A DNA stretch of 64,000 nt. It comes from Henricia sp. BOLD:AAB3569. Lineage: Eukaryota > Echinodermata > Asteroidea > Spinulosida > Echinasteridae. The number at the start of each line of letters is the position of its first letter. Within the stretch, counting starts at the first letter, position 1. Under the pieces are notes generated by a model. That model was not told the DNA's origin. It worked only from the letters and a program-made list of their open reading frames with translations, and did no database searches. Positions 33,801-43,330 of the stretch are shown one piece after another. The stretch covers positions 558,001 through 622,000 of the forward strand of contig JBBELK010000490.1 of assembly GCA_037783545.1 (NCBI GenBank), read 5' to 3'. Both the position numbers and the translations under genes were made by a program.

Positions 33801-34299
33801 TACACAACATATGGATTGAGAACGTGCATGACAAAACGAAATGGCGATGGGAAAATATGACGTGATTTGTAAACAGTCTCAACACCCATGGGAAAAATGA
33901 AAAGGCCAATGGAATATCCGTTCATATCCGTTTAATTAAAGCGTGGTATAGTTTTAAAAATACACGTATAGGGTAAGTACAAGGTAAATATTTCAATCCT
34001 TTCCTTGTCGGTTAGTTAAGATTAGACTGGAAGCTAGGTCAATAAACAAAATGTAAAATGTCAACACATTTAACCGAAGCAGGACTGTTTAGCCAATCTT
34101 AAATCTGTGAACTTGAACACCATGTGATAAAAAGAAAAGCTACATTACGCTCGTGCGTGTATGCCGTAAGGCGGCCATTGCAGATCCATGCCAGCTCTTC
34201 CCTCAGAACCGTGTCGTTAAAGTACCGTAAAGCACCACGAAGGACAACCGAATCTGGGAACAAATTACAAAAAACACAAGAGGCAAGCAACACTGCGGG

Positions 34300-34323
34300 A
34301 GTGGGTGGGTGGGTGGGTGGGTG
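34300..34323. repeat. (GTGG)n simple repeat
   Basis: Five to six GTGG/GGGT units lie in otherwise unremarkable DNA. Confidence 0.9.
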
Positions 34324-34508
34324 TATACGGGGCGAGCTATTTGCACTTCCAAATTGAGTTGCATTGCAAATAATTTTACTTAATGTAGAAGGCGTAAATT
34401 TGCGGTACAAATTGTGAGAAAAGTAAAGCTGAACCTCGTGCTCGAGAGACAGACGGACGGCCTGAAGGACGAACAGTTTGTTTGTTTGTTTGTTTGTTTA
34501 ATTTAAGA

Positions 34509-34542
34509 TGGCGTTTATCGGCAACTAAGGCCATTCACGCCA
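34509..34542 (-). other. Conserved 3'-tail stem-loop shared with the SINEs
   Basis: On the minus strand TGGCGT and ACGCCA form a stem around GAATGGCCTTAGTTGCCGAT. Inside it GGC and GCC can pair around CTTAGTT. Both SINEs have TGGCAT and ATGCCA at the same positions, a compensated base-pair change. It is the likely recognition site for the LINE reverse transcriptase that primes on these RNAs. Confidence 0.75.
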
Positions 34543-34633
34543 GTCATAACGGGATGTCGAAGGTACAGCAGGTCAAACACGTTATCTGAGCATTATAAGT
34601 ACAGTATTATACAAGAAATGTTAACTAAAGATA

Positions 34634-35097
34634 TATCTTCGAATATATTATCTATACATAACTGAAATCGTTCATAAGGTATAGTGAAAGATTGTTGGAA
34701 GGCGCTATAGTGATCATCAAGATATACAACACGCATGGGTCCAGCAAACACCGGTCCGCACATCTCCAGGAATGAGAAGATAATATTGCATACCTATCCG
34801 ATCAAAACAGCGCCGCCCGAACTCAGCTCATTCATAAGGAAAGGTGATACAAAATACAATATATGAAACATCTTCGAATATATTATTTATACATTAAAGG
34901 TAAATGAAATCTCTCATAAGGTGTAGTGAAAGAGTGTTGGAAGGCGCTATGGTGATCATCAAGATATGCAACAAGCATGGGTCCAGCAAACACCGGTCCG
35001 CATTTCTCAGCTCCGGGAGTGAGGAGATGATATTGCATACCCATCCGATCTAAACAGCGCCGCCCGAACTCAGCTCGTTCATAAGAAAAGGTGGTAA
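34634..35097. repeat. 235-bp tandem duplication in the 3' region of the ORF1-only element
   Basis: ATCTTCGAATATATTAT, GGAAGGCGCTAT, GTGATCATCAAGATAT, GGGTCCAGCAAACACCGGTC and AACAGCGCCGCCCGAACTCA occur twice in order (34634-34865 and 34868-35097), with roughly 10-15% divergence by eye. Confidence 0.85.
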
Positions 35098-35109
35098 AAT
35101 TCAGATGTC

Positions 35110-36693
35110 CTACTTACATAGATTTTGGAAGTTGGAGGACCACCAATCAGGTAATTCCATACTTTGGACAGAGTCGCCTGTATGTTTGGGTTGAGAATCT
35201 TTTTGTGAGCTATTGTCCGGTTGCGAGGATTTCTTTGGGTTACGTTTGCCCGATTTGCTTTCGTTGACAGGTTTTTCTTGTTTGGGTTGGGTAGATGATG
35301 CAGAGGGATTGCTAGCCGGCTTCTTGCAAATTTCACCAGACATTTCCCTACTATAAACCTGTCTGAACAAGTCCTTCATGGCATGTTCCACTTCACCTTT
35401 GGTTTTGATTTTGTCATTACGACATATCTGTATGGTACCCAGCAGTATTTTGGCCAGTTGAGGGCCGACTTCAATTTGTTTACCATCATGTACATTGTCC
35501 GTTTGGGTTTGTTGTGTGCATTCGGTTTGTGTCGAGGCACAAACTCTTTTAATGTCTATGTTTTTATCGTTGTTCTCTCTTTGTTGTTGTGTTACATTGT
35601 CCGTTGTTGGTCTTGGTGCTTCGTACGTGTGTGTACGGATTCTGTTAAATTTTGTTTGCACCGACTTTGCAGCTTCTGCATATGATAAGTTCATTGTAAT
35701 TTTGGTGTGTTGTATTTCTTTTTGTTTTTTCATTTCGTTACAACCAGCATAAGCTGCCGAGTGCGCGCCCCCGCATCTGAGGCATTTGGGTTTGTCTTTG
35801 TTTGGGCATTCTTCAAATTCATGTTGTTCACCGCATCGAACGCATCTAACGTGGCTTTTACAGTTGGGGGCAATGTGACCAAATCTCTGACATTTGAAGC
35901 ATCTAGTTATTGGTGGAATGTATGCACGAACCGGGTGGATTTCATAACCCATTTGGACATCGGTTGGCAGAGTACAAAGGCTGAATGTGAGGCAGACGGA
36001 CAAAGACTTCTCTAAAATCCCATTGTTTTTCCGCATGAGTCGTTTAGCGTGGGTTACACTTTGGTTTTCCAAGTATTCAACAATTTCATCTTCTGTTATG
36101 TCGGCCGAAATGTCAGAGATTACGCCACGGCATTGTGTTTCACTTTTTGGGTATTCGGTGGTTATTGCCCACGGGCCCAACCGAGACGTACCCTTGAGTT
36201 TGGCAGCTTGTGCTGGTGTGCGGCATTTAATGGCAATGCCACCATCGCGGATTTTATTTATTTTGATTATGTAATCTTTGCCTATTTCATTTAGGGCTTT
36301 TGCCAGGCGGAGAGGATTAGTGTTAGCTAGGTTCGTGTCAGGTGATTTGAATATTACGGTTGCTGGATTCAATTGTTGATCACAGTACAGAGTCGATTGG
36401 CTATAGTTTGAACGAGGTTGCTTACCGGAATTTCTTTTGGGTTTCCATTGTACAAAGTCATCGTCGTTTCCTTCTGTCCGTATGTCTTCATCACTTACTT
36501 TAGGTCTTTTACGATTTGTCTGTTTTCGTTGCATTTTCGGTGATGGGTTTTGTGCTTGACTTATTAGTTTGTCTAAGGAAGATCTTGATTTTTCTGGGTA
36601 TTCGTGATCCGTGTCAGGTCGGTCATTTTCATAAGATATATAATCGTCAGTCTCCATTGTGTAGGACGTGGCCATCTTGTGCAAACTATGCAC
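35110..36693 (-). CDS. LINE-type ORF1 protein, nucleic-acid-binding, CCHC knuckles, intact
   Basis: An uninterrupted 527-codon frame. Met7 (36675) has the better initiation context (AAG before ATG, G after) and is the likelier start. Residues ~1-90 are charged and probably disordered (KRKRPK-type basic patches). The middle, ~105-260, matches the gag-like region of Jockey/I/CR1-type ORF1 proteins (LAKALNEIGKDYI, IKCRTPAQAAKL, then GVISDISADITEDEIVEYLE). Residues ~262-320 hold cysteine knuckles: CFKCQRFGHIAPNC, CVRCGEQHEFEEC, CLRCGGAHSAAYAGC. The tail is basic and low-complexity. Such proteins coat element RNA and act as chaperones. No ORF2 follows. The stop codon overlaps a GTAAGT splice-donor-like sequence at ~35108. 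An intact frame of this length amid decayed neighbours points to a recent insertion or retained function. Confidence 0.9.
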   Translation of the reverse strand: MHSLHKMATSYTMETDDYISYENDRPDTDHEYPEKSRSSLDKLISQAQNPSPKMQRKQTNRKRPKVSDEDIRTEGNDDDFVQWKPKRNSGKQPRSNYSQSTLYCDQQLNPATVIFKSPDTNLANTNPLRLAKALNEIGKDYIIKINKIRDGGIAIKCRTPAQAAKLKGTSRLGPWAITTEYPKSETQCRGVISDISADITEDEIVEYLENQSVTHAKRLMRKNNGILEKSLSVCLTFSLCTLPTDVQMGYEIHPVRAYIPPITRCFKCQRFGHIAPNCKSHVRCVRCGEQHEFEECPNKDKPKCLRCGGAHSAAYAGCNEMKKQKEIQHTKITMNLSYAEAAKSVQTKFNRIRTHTYEAPRPTTDNVTQQQRENNDKNIDIKRVCASTQTECTQQTQTDNVHDGKQIEVGPQLAKILLGTIQICRNDKIKTKGEVEHAMKDLFRQVYSREMSGEICKKPASNPSASSTQPKQEKPVNESKSGKRNPKKSSQPDNSSQKDSQPKHTGDSVQSMELPDWWSSNFQNLCK

Positions 36694-37111
36694 TCGGCCC
36701 GCGTCTACAATATCTTAAATTATATTTATATTTATATTTGTGCGCCTGGCACAGAGCTATATACACTACTATATTACAATAAATATATTACGCTAAATTA
36801 AGTATGTTACAACTAGTTAATGCTCAAATATCGGGTCTACCAACTGTACACTTACGACAGAAAATGAAGCTGACCAGTCTACTCATGATCAAAAACTCCT
36901 GATCGAATCCACTCAAAACTCAACGATCGAAGGACGAACAGGCGTCAGCCCATGCATTATATACTGTACGGAGTACTGTATATAATTATGTACACAATGG
37001 GGGCATTCGTATTCCCACAGTGGGGGCATTCGTGCATGGGGCATTGTGCGAACATTCCTACGCACAATACAAACAACCGTACAAAGCCATCTTGATCATT
37101 CAAGCGAACAA

Positions 37112-37300
37112 AACTAAATTTTAGGTAGAACGGTTCTGTTCGTGGATGCCCTTTCATATGGGTATGAGATGTACCGTTGACGCGCACCGGAATTTAGATG
37201 TGACGGTATTGTTCGTAAAGCTGCCTTTCATATGCATAAGTTAACAGTTAACGTACGTTGGGATTTAGGTACAACGGTCCTGTTCGTGCAGTCTTTTATA
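37112..37300. repeat. Dispersed satellite (GTTAACGTACGTT family), third block
   Basis: Units with AGGTAGAACGGTTCTGTTCG, CATATGGGTATGAGATGTAC, GTTGACGCGCACCGGAATTT and AACAGTTAACGTACGTTGGG occur, as at 27783-27900 and 29521-29672. The stretch 36942-37110 has a short GGGGGCATTCGT duplication and nothing else. Confidence 0.7.
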
Positions 37301-37424
37301 TGCAATTTTGTGTGAACCAATAACGCACATCGTCTCCATCACTTATTTCGTTGAATTCAATATTCATATTGAATTAAATATTCATGTAAAATCCGTAAGA
37401 TATGGTGTTCAGCACCTGCCATCT

Positions 37425-37482
37425 CGCGTCTCGCATCTCGCATCTCGCGTCTCGTTTCGAATCTCGCGTCTCGAATCTCGCG

Positions 37483-37515
<33 letters not shown>

Positions 37516-37690
37516 AGTCTCGCGTCTCGCGTCACGCGTCACGCGTCTCGCGTCTCGCGTCTCGCGTCTCGCGTCTCGCGTCTCGCGTCTCGCGTCTCGC
37601 GTCTCGCGTCTCGCGTCTCGCGTCTCGCGTCTCGCGTCTCGCGTCTCGCGTCTCGCGTCTCGCGTCTCGCGTCTCGCGTCTCGCGTCATG
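37425..37690. repeat. CpG-rich heptamer minisatellite (CTCGCGT)n, left cap
   Basis: About 21 perfect CTCGCGT units occupy ~37541-37687, preceded by variant CTCGCAT, CTCGAAT and CACGCGT units. Each unit has two CpGs. The serine/arginine-rich frames it opens on both strands are artefacts of the 7-bp period. Confidence 0.95.
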
Positions 37691-38849
37691 CATCTGGCAT
37701 TTTTACTACCAAATCTCGATTACAAAATCCAGAATACATACACCAGAGTATATCTTCCACACGGGGCTGATGAAGTGAGAACAATTTCACAATTTTCTGA
37801 ACAGACTCCAGCAAAACTGATTTATACTGTCCTCTTCCACTTAAAAAGTCTTTATTGATTCTGATCCAAAGCACACTTAATTTGGTTTCAGCTTCAACCG
37901 CACACTAATTAGTACCTTTTTAGGGAGTTAAAGAGACCCCTTCCAAAGAAAGGAACTAAAAAGTAACGATTTTGCACAGAAACGCACATCTTATTAGTCG
38001 AGTATCTATGGGGGTGGGGGTGGGGGTGGTCCCGTGCACCCGTGCACACAACCCCAGTACAAAACCAATCCCACTTTTTTAGGTGCATTTTATGGTCTTA
38101 AAACACATTTTTGATGTTAACAGTGAACAAACCCGATGCACTCGGGATATTCAAAATGGCGGCCATTAAAAATGGTTCAAAATCATATATTAGCCAAATA
38201 ATATGATGAAAGCACTTAACAAATTGCTAGCTATATGTTTTTGACACTCACAAATTTATTTCTGGGTTTCCCTTTGTTCTATCATGCTTCAAATTCAAAA
38301 TGGTGGCCAATATGGCGGACAATATGGCCGCCTACAGCGGCCAAATATGAGAAAAATGATTTATAATGGACAAAAATAATGACAAATACATACATAACAA
38401 AGGTTATATATGTTTTGACCCTCGTAAATTTATTTTTGGGGTCCCCTTTTTTCTATCATGCTTCGAAATGAAAATGGCGGCCAATATGGCTGCCAAAAGT
38501 GGCCAATATGAGAAATATGATATACATGTATAATGAACAAAAAATATGATAAACACATACATGTCCATTAAATGCAATCCCCAGAATCAACCATTAGAGA
38601 TATCCAAGATGGCGGCCAAAGTGCCTGCCAACAATGCTAAAAAATTGAAAAGAATTAGCTAACAAATATGCTAAAGGCATAATGCAATTGTTAGTTGTAA
38701 GTTTTTATCCCCACAATATAATTTCTAGTCATTTTTGCTATCATACAATTTTTCTCCGCGAGGGTGTTTTCATCTGACCCTTTCGTTCTGGGTCAATATT
38801 GAAGGTCAAAGCTCAGCAAATAAATAAATCACATTTTCAACAAAATCTA

Positions 38850-39260
38850 GCCTAACTGGAGAACGGAACGGGGTATACACGTCAAATTTAGTACAATTTT
38901 ACCACAAAAAAACAGTCTAACTTGAAAACGGAACAAGGTATGAACTGGAAACTTGGCACAATCCTAGGTCTTAGATTAATGATCCCGATGTTTGCGTTAC
39001 TTCACGATGACGTTATAATTAGTGACCTAGTTTTTGAAAAAGTCTTAAAAAGTGGATTTTTTGGACAAAAGACAATCTAACTCGAAAATGGAACAATGTA
39101 TAAACTTGAAACTTTGTCCGGTTATGGACCATAGACAAGGGATCTTGATTATAGTATGATGTCATCATAACGTCATCGATTACGTAATTATAATAAATTT
39201 AAAAATGGGCAAACAAAAAAGATGTTGAGACAAAAACCGGCCTAACTCGGAAACGGAACA
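38850..39260. repeat. Diverged direct repeats with AACGGAACAAGGTATGAACT motif
   Basis: The phrase CTAACT(C/T)G(A/G)AAACGGAAC, followed by GTATGAACTTGAAACTTGG-like text, recurs near 38860, 38920, 39070 and 39240, and again after the MULE-like insertion at 39976. Non-coding. Confidence 0.55.
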
Positions 39261-39261
39261 T

Positions 39262-39984
39262 GGTATGAACTAGTCTTGGCCCAAGACTACTCTAGTCGAT
39301 ATTGGTTTGTGTACGCGTTGGCCATATAGTGCGCCCTCTTGCAGCACTAACGGACCAGTCTTTGCTCACTAGAGTAGTCTTGGGAATTTCTCCCGGAAGT
39401 TTAAACTTTTTCTTTGTTTTTGCCTAGGCTTTCCTAGGGAACCAATCAGCGAGTGACCCAAATACAGCAGAGCGTGGGAATGCAGCGAGCGACCCAAATA
39501 CAGCGCGTCGACCGCAGAGCGTGACCCAAATACACCGCGTGCACGCGCTTCGAATGGTTTGAAAAATATAAGGGGGCTTACAAGAATCATCGAACATGAC
39601 CGTTTTATCGTTGCTAATATTTTCGGTGGCATAAGTTTCTTGGCAAATGTTTGCGAATATATTTACAAACATGTTTGCAAAGGCGTATGACATCGCAAAA
39701 TACATTTGTTTATGAAGATAATTGCGACATTGCAAATATTTGCAAAGATATCTGTGGTATGCCATGTCCCTTGTGTGCCATCATAAACCCCTCTGCAGCT
39801 ATTTACATAAAACGGTACCGCCCCCAATGCTGAACTTCCGGGAGAAATTCCCAAGACTACTCTAGTGAGCAAAGGGCCAGGGCTGGCCAGTTAGTGCTGC
39901 AAGAGGGCCCACTACTGGGAAAGGCCAACGCGTACACAAACCAATATCGACTAGAGTAGTCTTGGGCCAAGACTAGGTATGAAC
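39262..39984. mobile_element. MULE-like element, complete copy 3, 9-bp target-site duplication
   Basis: A 705-bp element (39271-39975) has ~130-bp terminal inverted repeats starting TAGTCTTGGCCCAAGACTAC, flanked by GGTATGAAC on both sides (39262-39270 and 39976-39984). Long inverted repeats with a 9-bp duplication are characteristic of Mutator-like elements. It has no transposase, so it is non-autonomous. The body matches the copies at 18466 and 19966. It interrupts the AACGGAACA...GGTATGAACTTG direct-repeat text. Confidence 0.85.
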
Positions 39985-40242
39985 TTGAAACTTGGTACAC
40001 TCTTAAACCTCAAGAGTACGCATCCTGACAAGTATGTGACTTGTAGATGACGTCACTTGCAACTTCATAATTTGAAAATACCTTAAATGACGATTTTGGA
40101 AACAAAATTCCTTCAGACCTATGACGTACTGTTCTATTTGCCAAATCGATGGTCACTGCATTGGACCTTAGTGTGTGATATATTTAGGTTATGTCATCTT
40201 GACGATACTTCATTTCAACCTTTTTTAATACTCTATTTAAAC

Positions 40243-40530
40243 CTTTAAACAGCTAGAATCCCCCTTTCCACATTTGTTGAGTTTCTCTGTTTATCATGGA
40301 GGTGTATGTGTCTACAACACCATCAGAACTTGTTTTTCACAAAAAATCGACAGGCTTTTGCTTAAAACGTAAAGCAGTTTCGACCCTCTTCACCCGAAAT
40401 TCTAAAACGCTCGAGGTCACTTGGTCTGTTTATCAACAGGGTTTTGACGTCATCCTGAGAAATATACAAAACGGTCTGTGCAGTATTGAATGGAAAATAC
40501 ACGAAGTGAATGTTTATCATGCCTGTTTTG
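40243..40530 (+). repeat. Dispersed repeat H, 5' part (copy 2)
   Basis: This matches 25436-25740 in CAGCTAGAATCCCCC, TTTATCATGGAGGT, GAAATTCTAAAACGCTCGAG, GACGTCATCCTGAGAA and AGTATTGAATG. Repeat H runs on to its 3' part at 40795. The 148-residue open frame starting at 40296 is not conserved in copy 1. Confidence 0.6.
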
Positions 40531-40794
40531 TCCTTGTAATCCAAAATCCTTGTAATATGACAACAATCTACTATTACCTGTTTTGTGAAGAAAAAACGGT
40601 GAAATTGTGGCTCACTCACAATGAAGTAAATACTGGTGCATTGCGACGGGTGGTTTTGTCACAGGACGAGCGGCATTCACAGCGGTCTGTGAACAGCATA
40701 GAACGGTTCCCGGCGGGCATCGGCCGGTACAAGTTAGAATGAGCGACTCATTTCTTTCTCTATTGGTAATAGAAAAGAAAATCTTTCTGCTCTC

Positions 40795-41145
40795 TTTTTT
40801 TTCATAGTGTCTGGTAAAACAAACAACCACGCAGCTACTGGGCATATCTCTGGCTTTTTGGACCAACAGAATTCTTCAAAAAACACCATGTAACACAGAC
40901 GGTTTTCCAAGTTGTTTGCGTGTAAACGTATGGAGCTAACAATCGTGTTGACTACTCTTTCTCGGGATTGCGTCACGGGGTCACGCTCATATCATGAATA
41001 CCTAATGAGCGTTTCAAAAATCGCGAAAATCTCATTTCGAAAAGCGCACTTTTGCTTGCAATTTATCCACTTAAAACCGACAATTAAAAATTAATAAAAA
41101 TCCACGTCGGCAAGAGGGATGTTTGGACTATCGAAAAAAGCCTAA
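40795..41145 (+). repeat. Dispersed repeat H, 3' part (copy 2)
   Basis: TTTTTTTTCATAGTGTCT, AACCACGCA(G/A)CTAC, GCGTGTAAACGTATGGAGC, CATATCATGAATACCTAATG and AATCCACGTCGGCAAGA are shared with 49187-49580. It is cut at ~41150 by the LINE 3' fragment. Confidence 0.75.
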
Positions 41146-41847
41146 ATGCTGGATTTTCGTCAAGGGGGATACTTCCTCTTTAAGATTCAAAAGAGAGCTG
41201 TTCGCATTATCTCTAAAGCAGGTTATAAAGATCATACAGCACAGATGTTTGCAAATTTAAAAATACTCAGATTTAGTGAATTATATGACTTTAACTTGGG
41301 GAAGTTTATGTACAATTATAAGAACAATAATTTACCCCTTGTTTCAATCCTTGTTTTATTTTAGCATCCGAAGTACATGCCTACAATACTCGTGGAGCCT
41401 AGCCCTCTCGGGATAATCTTTACAAACACTTTAATAGGACTTCTTTACATAAAAATAGCCTTGTACAGCGTGGTGTTCTATATTGGAATAATCTTACCCA
41501 GGCCTTAAAGTCAGCCCCTTCTTCTAGAGTTTTTGCTAAAAACCTTAAAAGGGAACTTCTACATACTTAATCATAATGTCAATTAATGTAGAATATTCTT
41601 ACATTGGTGATGGTGCTCTGGCTTGACATCCGTTCATGAGGTCTGTTTTTGTCTTGTTATTCATATTTGTCTGTCCCAGGTCAGGGCACAAAAGCTAACG
41701 CCTTACCCAGTACCTAATGTTGTATTCTTTATAATGTACTCGTCATTGATATTAAGATGTTTTCTACATTTTATTGTAGTAAATTATCTTTGTATTGTGT
41801 GAATTCAACATTGAAATAAATGAATTGAATTGAATTGAATTGAATTA
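41146..41847 (+). pseudogene. 5'-truncated LINE 3' end (RT C-terminus, 3' UTR, (TTGAA)n tail)
   Basis: The frame reads KIQKRAVRIISKAGYKDHTA then QMFANLKILRFSELYDFNLG and FMYNYKNNNLP, the conserved C-terminal region of non-LTR reverse transcriptases (QKRAVR motif, then L.IL...LY...). Further pieces continue after frameshifts (YNTRGA-like, RTSLHKNSLVQ-like). It ends in AATAAATGAATTGAATTGAA, a 5-bp simple tail typical of Jockey/CR1-type LINEs. It is severely 5'-truncated, as expected from incomplete target-primed reverse transcription, and inserted into repeat H, whose uninterrupted form is at 49500-49580. Its tail differs from that of the ORF1-only element, so this is another LINE family. Confidence 0.75.
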
Positions 41848-41999
41848 ACCCATAAAAACGCAAAATTAGGAGGGGAAATTGTTTTGTTATTAATACATGC
41901 TGCTGGAAGTTTGTCATAGGGCCTATGCCTGTACCTAGTTTTCTGAAGATCAAGCATAGTTTCATGGGCATTGTTGCCGCATAAGTACAAAACATACTA

Positions 42000-43330
42000 A
42001 AAATGTGATTTTTGAATTGGCTGAACTTTTACCTTTATTTGACCCAGGACGGAAGGGTCAGATGAAAACGCCCACGCGGAAAAAAATGTATAATAGCAAA
42101 AATGACTAGAAATTAGATTGTGGGAATAAAAACTTACAAATAACAATTGTATTATGACTTTAGCATATTTTTTGGCTAATTCTTTTCTTAATTTTTTAGC
42201 ATTTTTGGCAGGCACTTTGGCCGCCATCTTGGATATCTCTAATGGTTGATTCTGGGGATTGCATTTAATGGACATGTATGTGTTTATCATATTTTTTGTC
42301 CATTATACATGTATATAATTTTTCTCAAATTGGCCACTTTTGGCAGCCATATTGGCCGCCATTTTCATTTTAAAGCATGATAGAAAAAAGGGGACCCCAG
42401 AAATAAATTTACGAGGGTCAAAAACATATATAACCTTAGTTATGTATGTATTTATCATTATTTTTGTCCATTATAAATCATTTTTCTCATATTTGGCCAT
42501 TTTTGGCGGCCATATTGGCCGCCATATTGGTTACCATTTTTAATTTGTTTTTGTGAGTGTCAAAAACATATAACTAGCAATTTTTTAAGTGCTTTCATCA
42601 TATTATTTGTCCAATATATGATTTTGAACCATTTTTAGTGGCCGCCATTGTGAATATCCCGAGTGCATCGGGTTTTTTTCACTGTTAACATCAAAAATGT
42701 GTTTTTGGACCATAAAATACACCTTAAAAAGTTGGTTTGGATTAGTACTGGGGGTGGGTGCACGGGTGCACGGAACCACCCCCCGCCCCCACCCCCATAG
42801 ATACTCGACTCATATATGTGCCCGGGACATGAAAGGTACAACATTGGAAGATGTGCGTTTTTGCGCAAAATCGTTACTTTTTAGTTCCTTTCTTTGGAAG
42901 GGGTCTCTTTAACTCCCTAAAAAGGTTCTAATTAGTGTGCGGTTGAAGCTGAAACCAAATTAAGTGTGTTTTGGATCAGAACCAATAAAGACTTTTTAAG
43001 TTGAAGAGGACAGTATAAATCAGTTTTGCTGGAGTCTGTTCAGAAAATTGTGAAATTGTTCTCACTTCATCTGCCCCGTGTGGAAGATATACTCTGGTGA
43101 ATGTATTCTGGATTTTGTAATCGAGATTTGGTAGTAAAAATGCGAGACGCGAGACGCGAGACGCGAGACGCGAGACGCGAGTCGCGAGATGGCAGGTGCT
43201 GAACACCCCTAGAAGCATAAGAACACTCAAAGCAAAGCGCCAAGACGCGAGACGCGAGACGCGAGACGCGAGACGCGAGTCGCGAGACGCGAGTCGCGAG
43301 TCGCGAGATGGCAGGTGCTGAACACCCCTA
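42000..43330. repeat. Right arm of the giant foldback, with heptamer caps at 43140-43190 and 43243-43307
   Basis: This is the inverted counterpart of 37403-38850. The heptamer is now on the other strand (GAGACGC). The cap plus GGCAGGTGCTGAACACCCCT, AGAAGCATAAGAACACTCAA and AGCAAAGCGCC is duplicated in tandem, so the right end has one extra terminal unit. The first 120 bp (TGACCCAGGACGGAAGGGTCAG, AATGCCCA-like) are also related to the 58-64-kb repeats. Confidence 0.75.

Larger units (their letters stand above)
34464..36941 (-). mobile_element. ORF1-only LINE-like retroelement with 13-bp target-site duplication
   Basis: The element (34477-36928, 2452 bp, minus strand) is bounded by identical 13-bp direct repeats GAAGGACGAACAG at 34464-34476 and 36929-36941. 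From its 5' end it has a ~235-bp leader, an intact 521-527-residue ORF1 with CCHC knuckles, a ~600-bp 3' region with a 235-bp tandem duplication, a stem-loop tail and (AAAC)n. There is no ORF2, endonuclease or reverse transcriptase inside. Because both ends and the duplication are intact, this is a unit that inserted as it stands, not a truncated LINE. It is analogous in design to mammalian half-LINEs such as HAL1. Its 3' tail matches that of the SINEs at 20.0 and 26.6 kb. Confidence 0.85.
37403..43330. mobile_element. Giant foldback unit with heptamer-array caps
   Basis: The left arm (~37403-38850) and right arm (~42000-43330) are inverted copies of each other. GGTGTTCAGCACCTGCCATC marks the outer left end and its reverse complement the right. 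Inward of the caps come GAACAGACTCCAGCAAAACT, the TGTGCGGTTGAAGC block, the GGCGGCCATATTGG-type blocks, and a TTCTGGGTCA-type inner edge. The ~3-kb spacer holds a MULE-like element, repeat H and a LINE 3' end. The arms are diverged (small indels), so the structure is not fresh. Superfamily unknown. Confidence 0.75.

Noticed and set aside
37308..37778. Serine/arginine repeat proteins on both strands
   Set aside because: Produced by the 7-bp (CTCGCGT) array. A period of 7 cycles through the frames and the result is symmetrical on both strands.
40296..40742. 148-residue frame starting MEVYVSTT
   Set aside because: Shared start text occurs in repeat H copy 1 (25516), but the frames diverge immediately; more likely a decayed dispersed repeat.
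41146..41847. The (TTGAA)n-tailed LINE as the RT partner of the SINEs
   Set aside because: Its tail is TTGAA-type and lacks the GGCCTTAGTTGCCG stem-loop, so it is not the matching LINE family.
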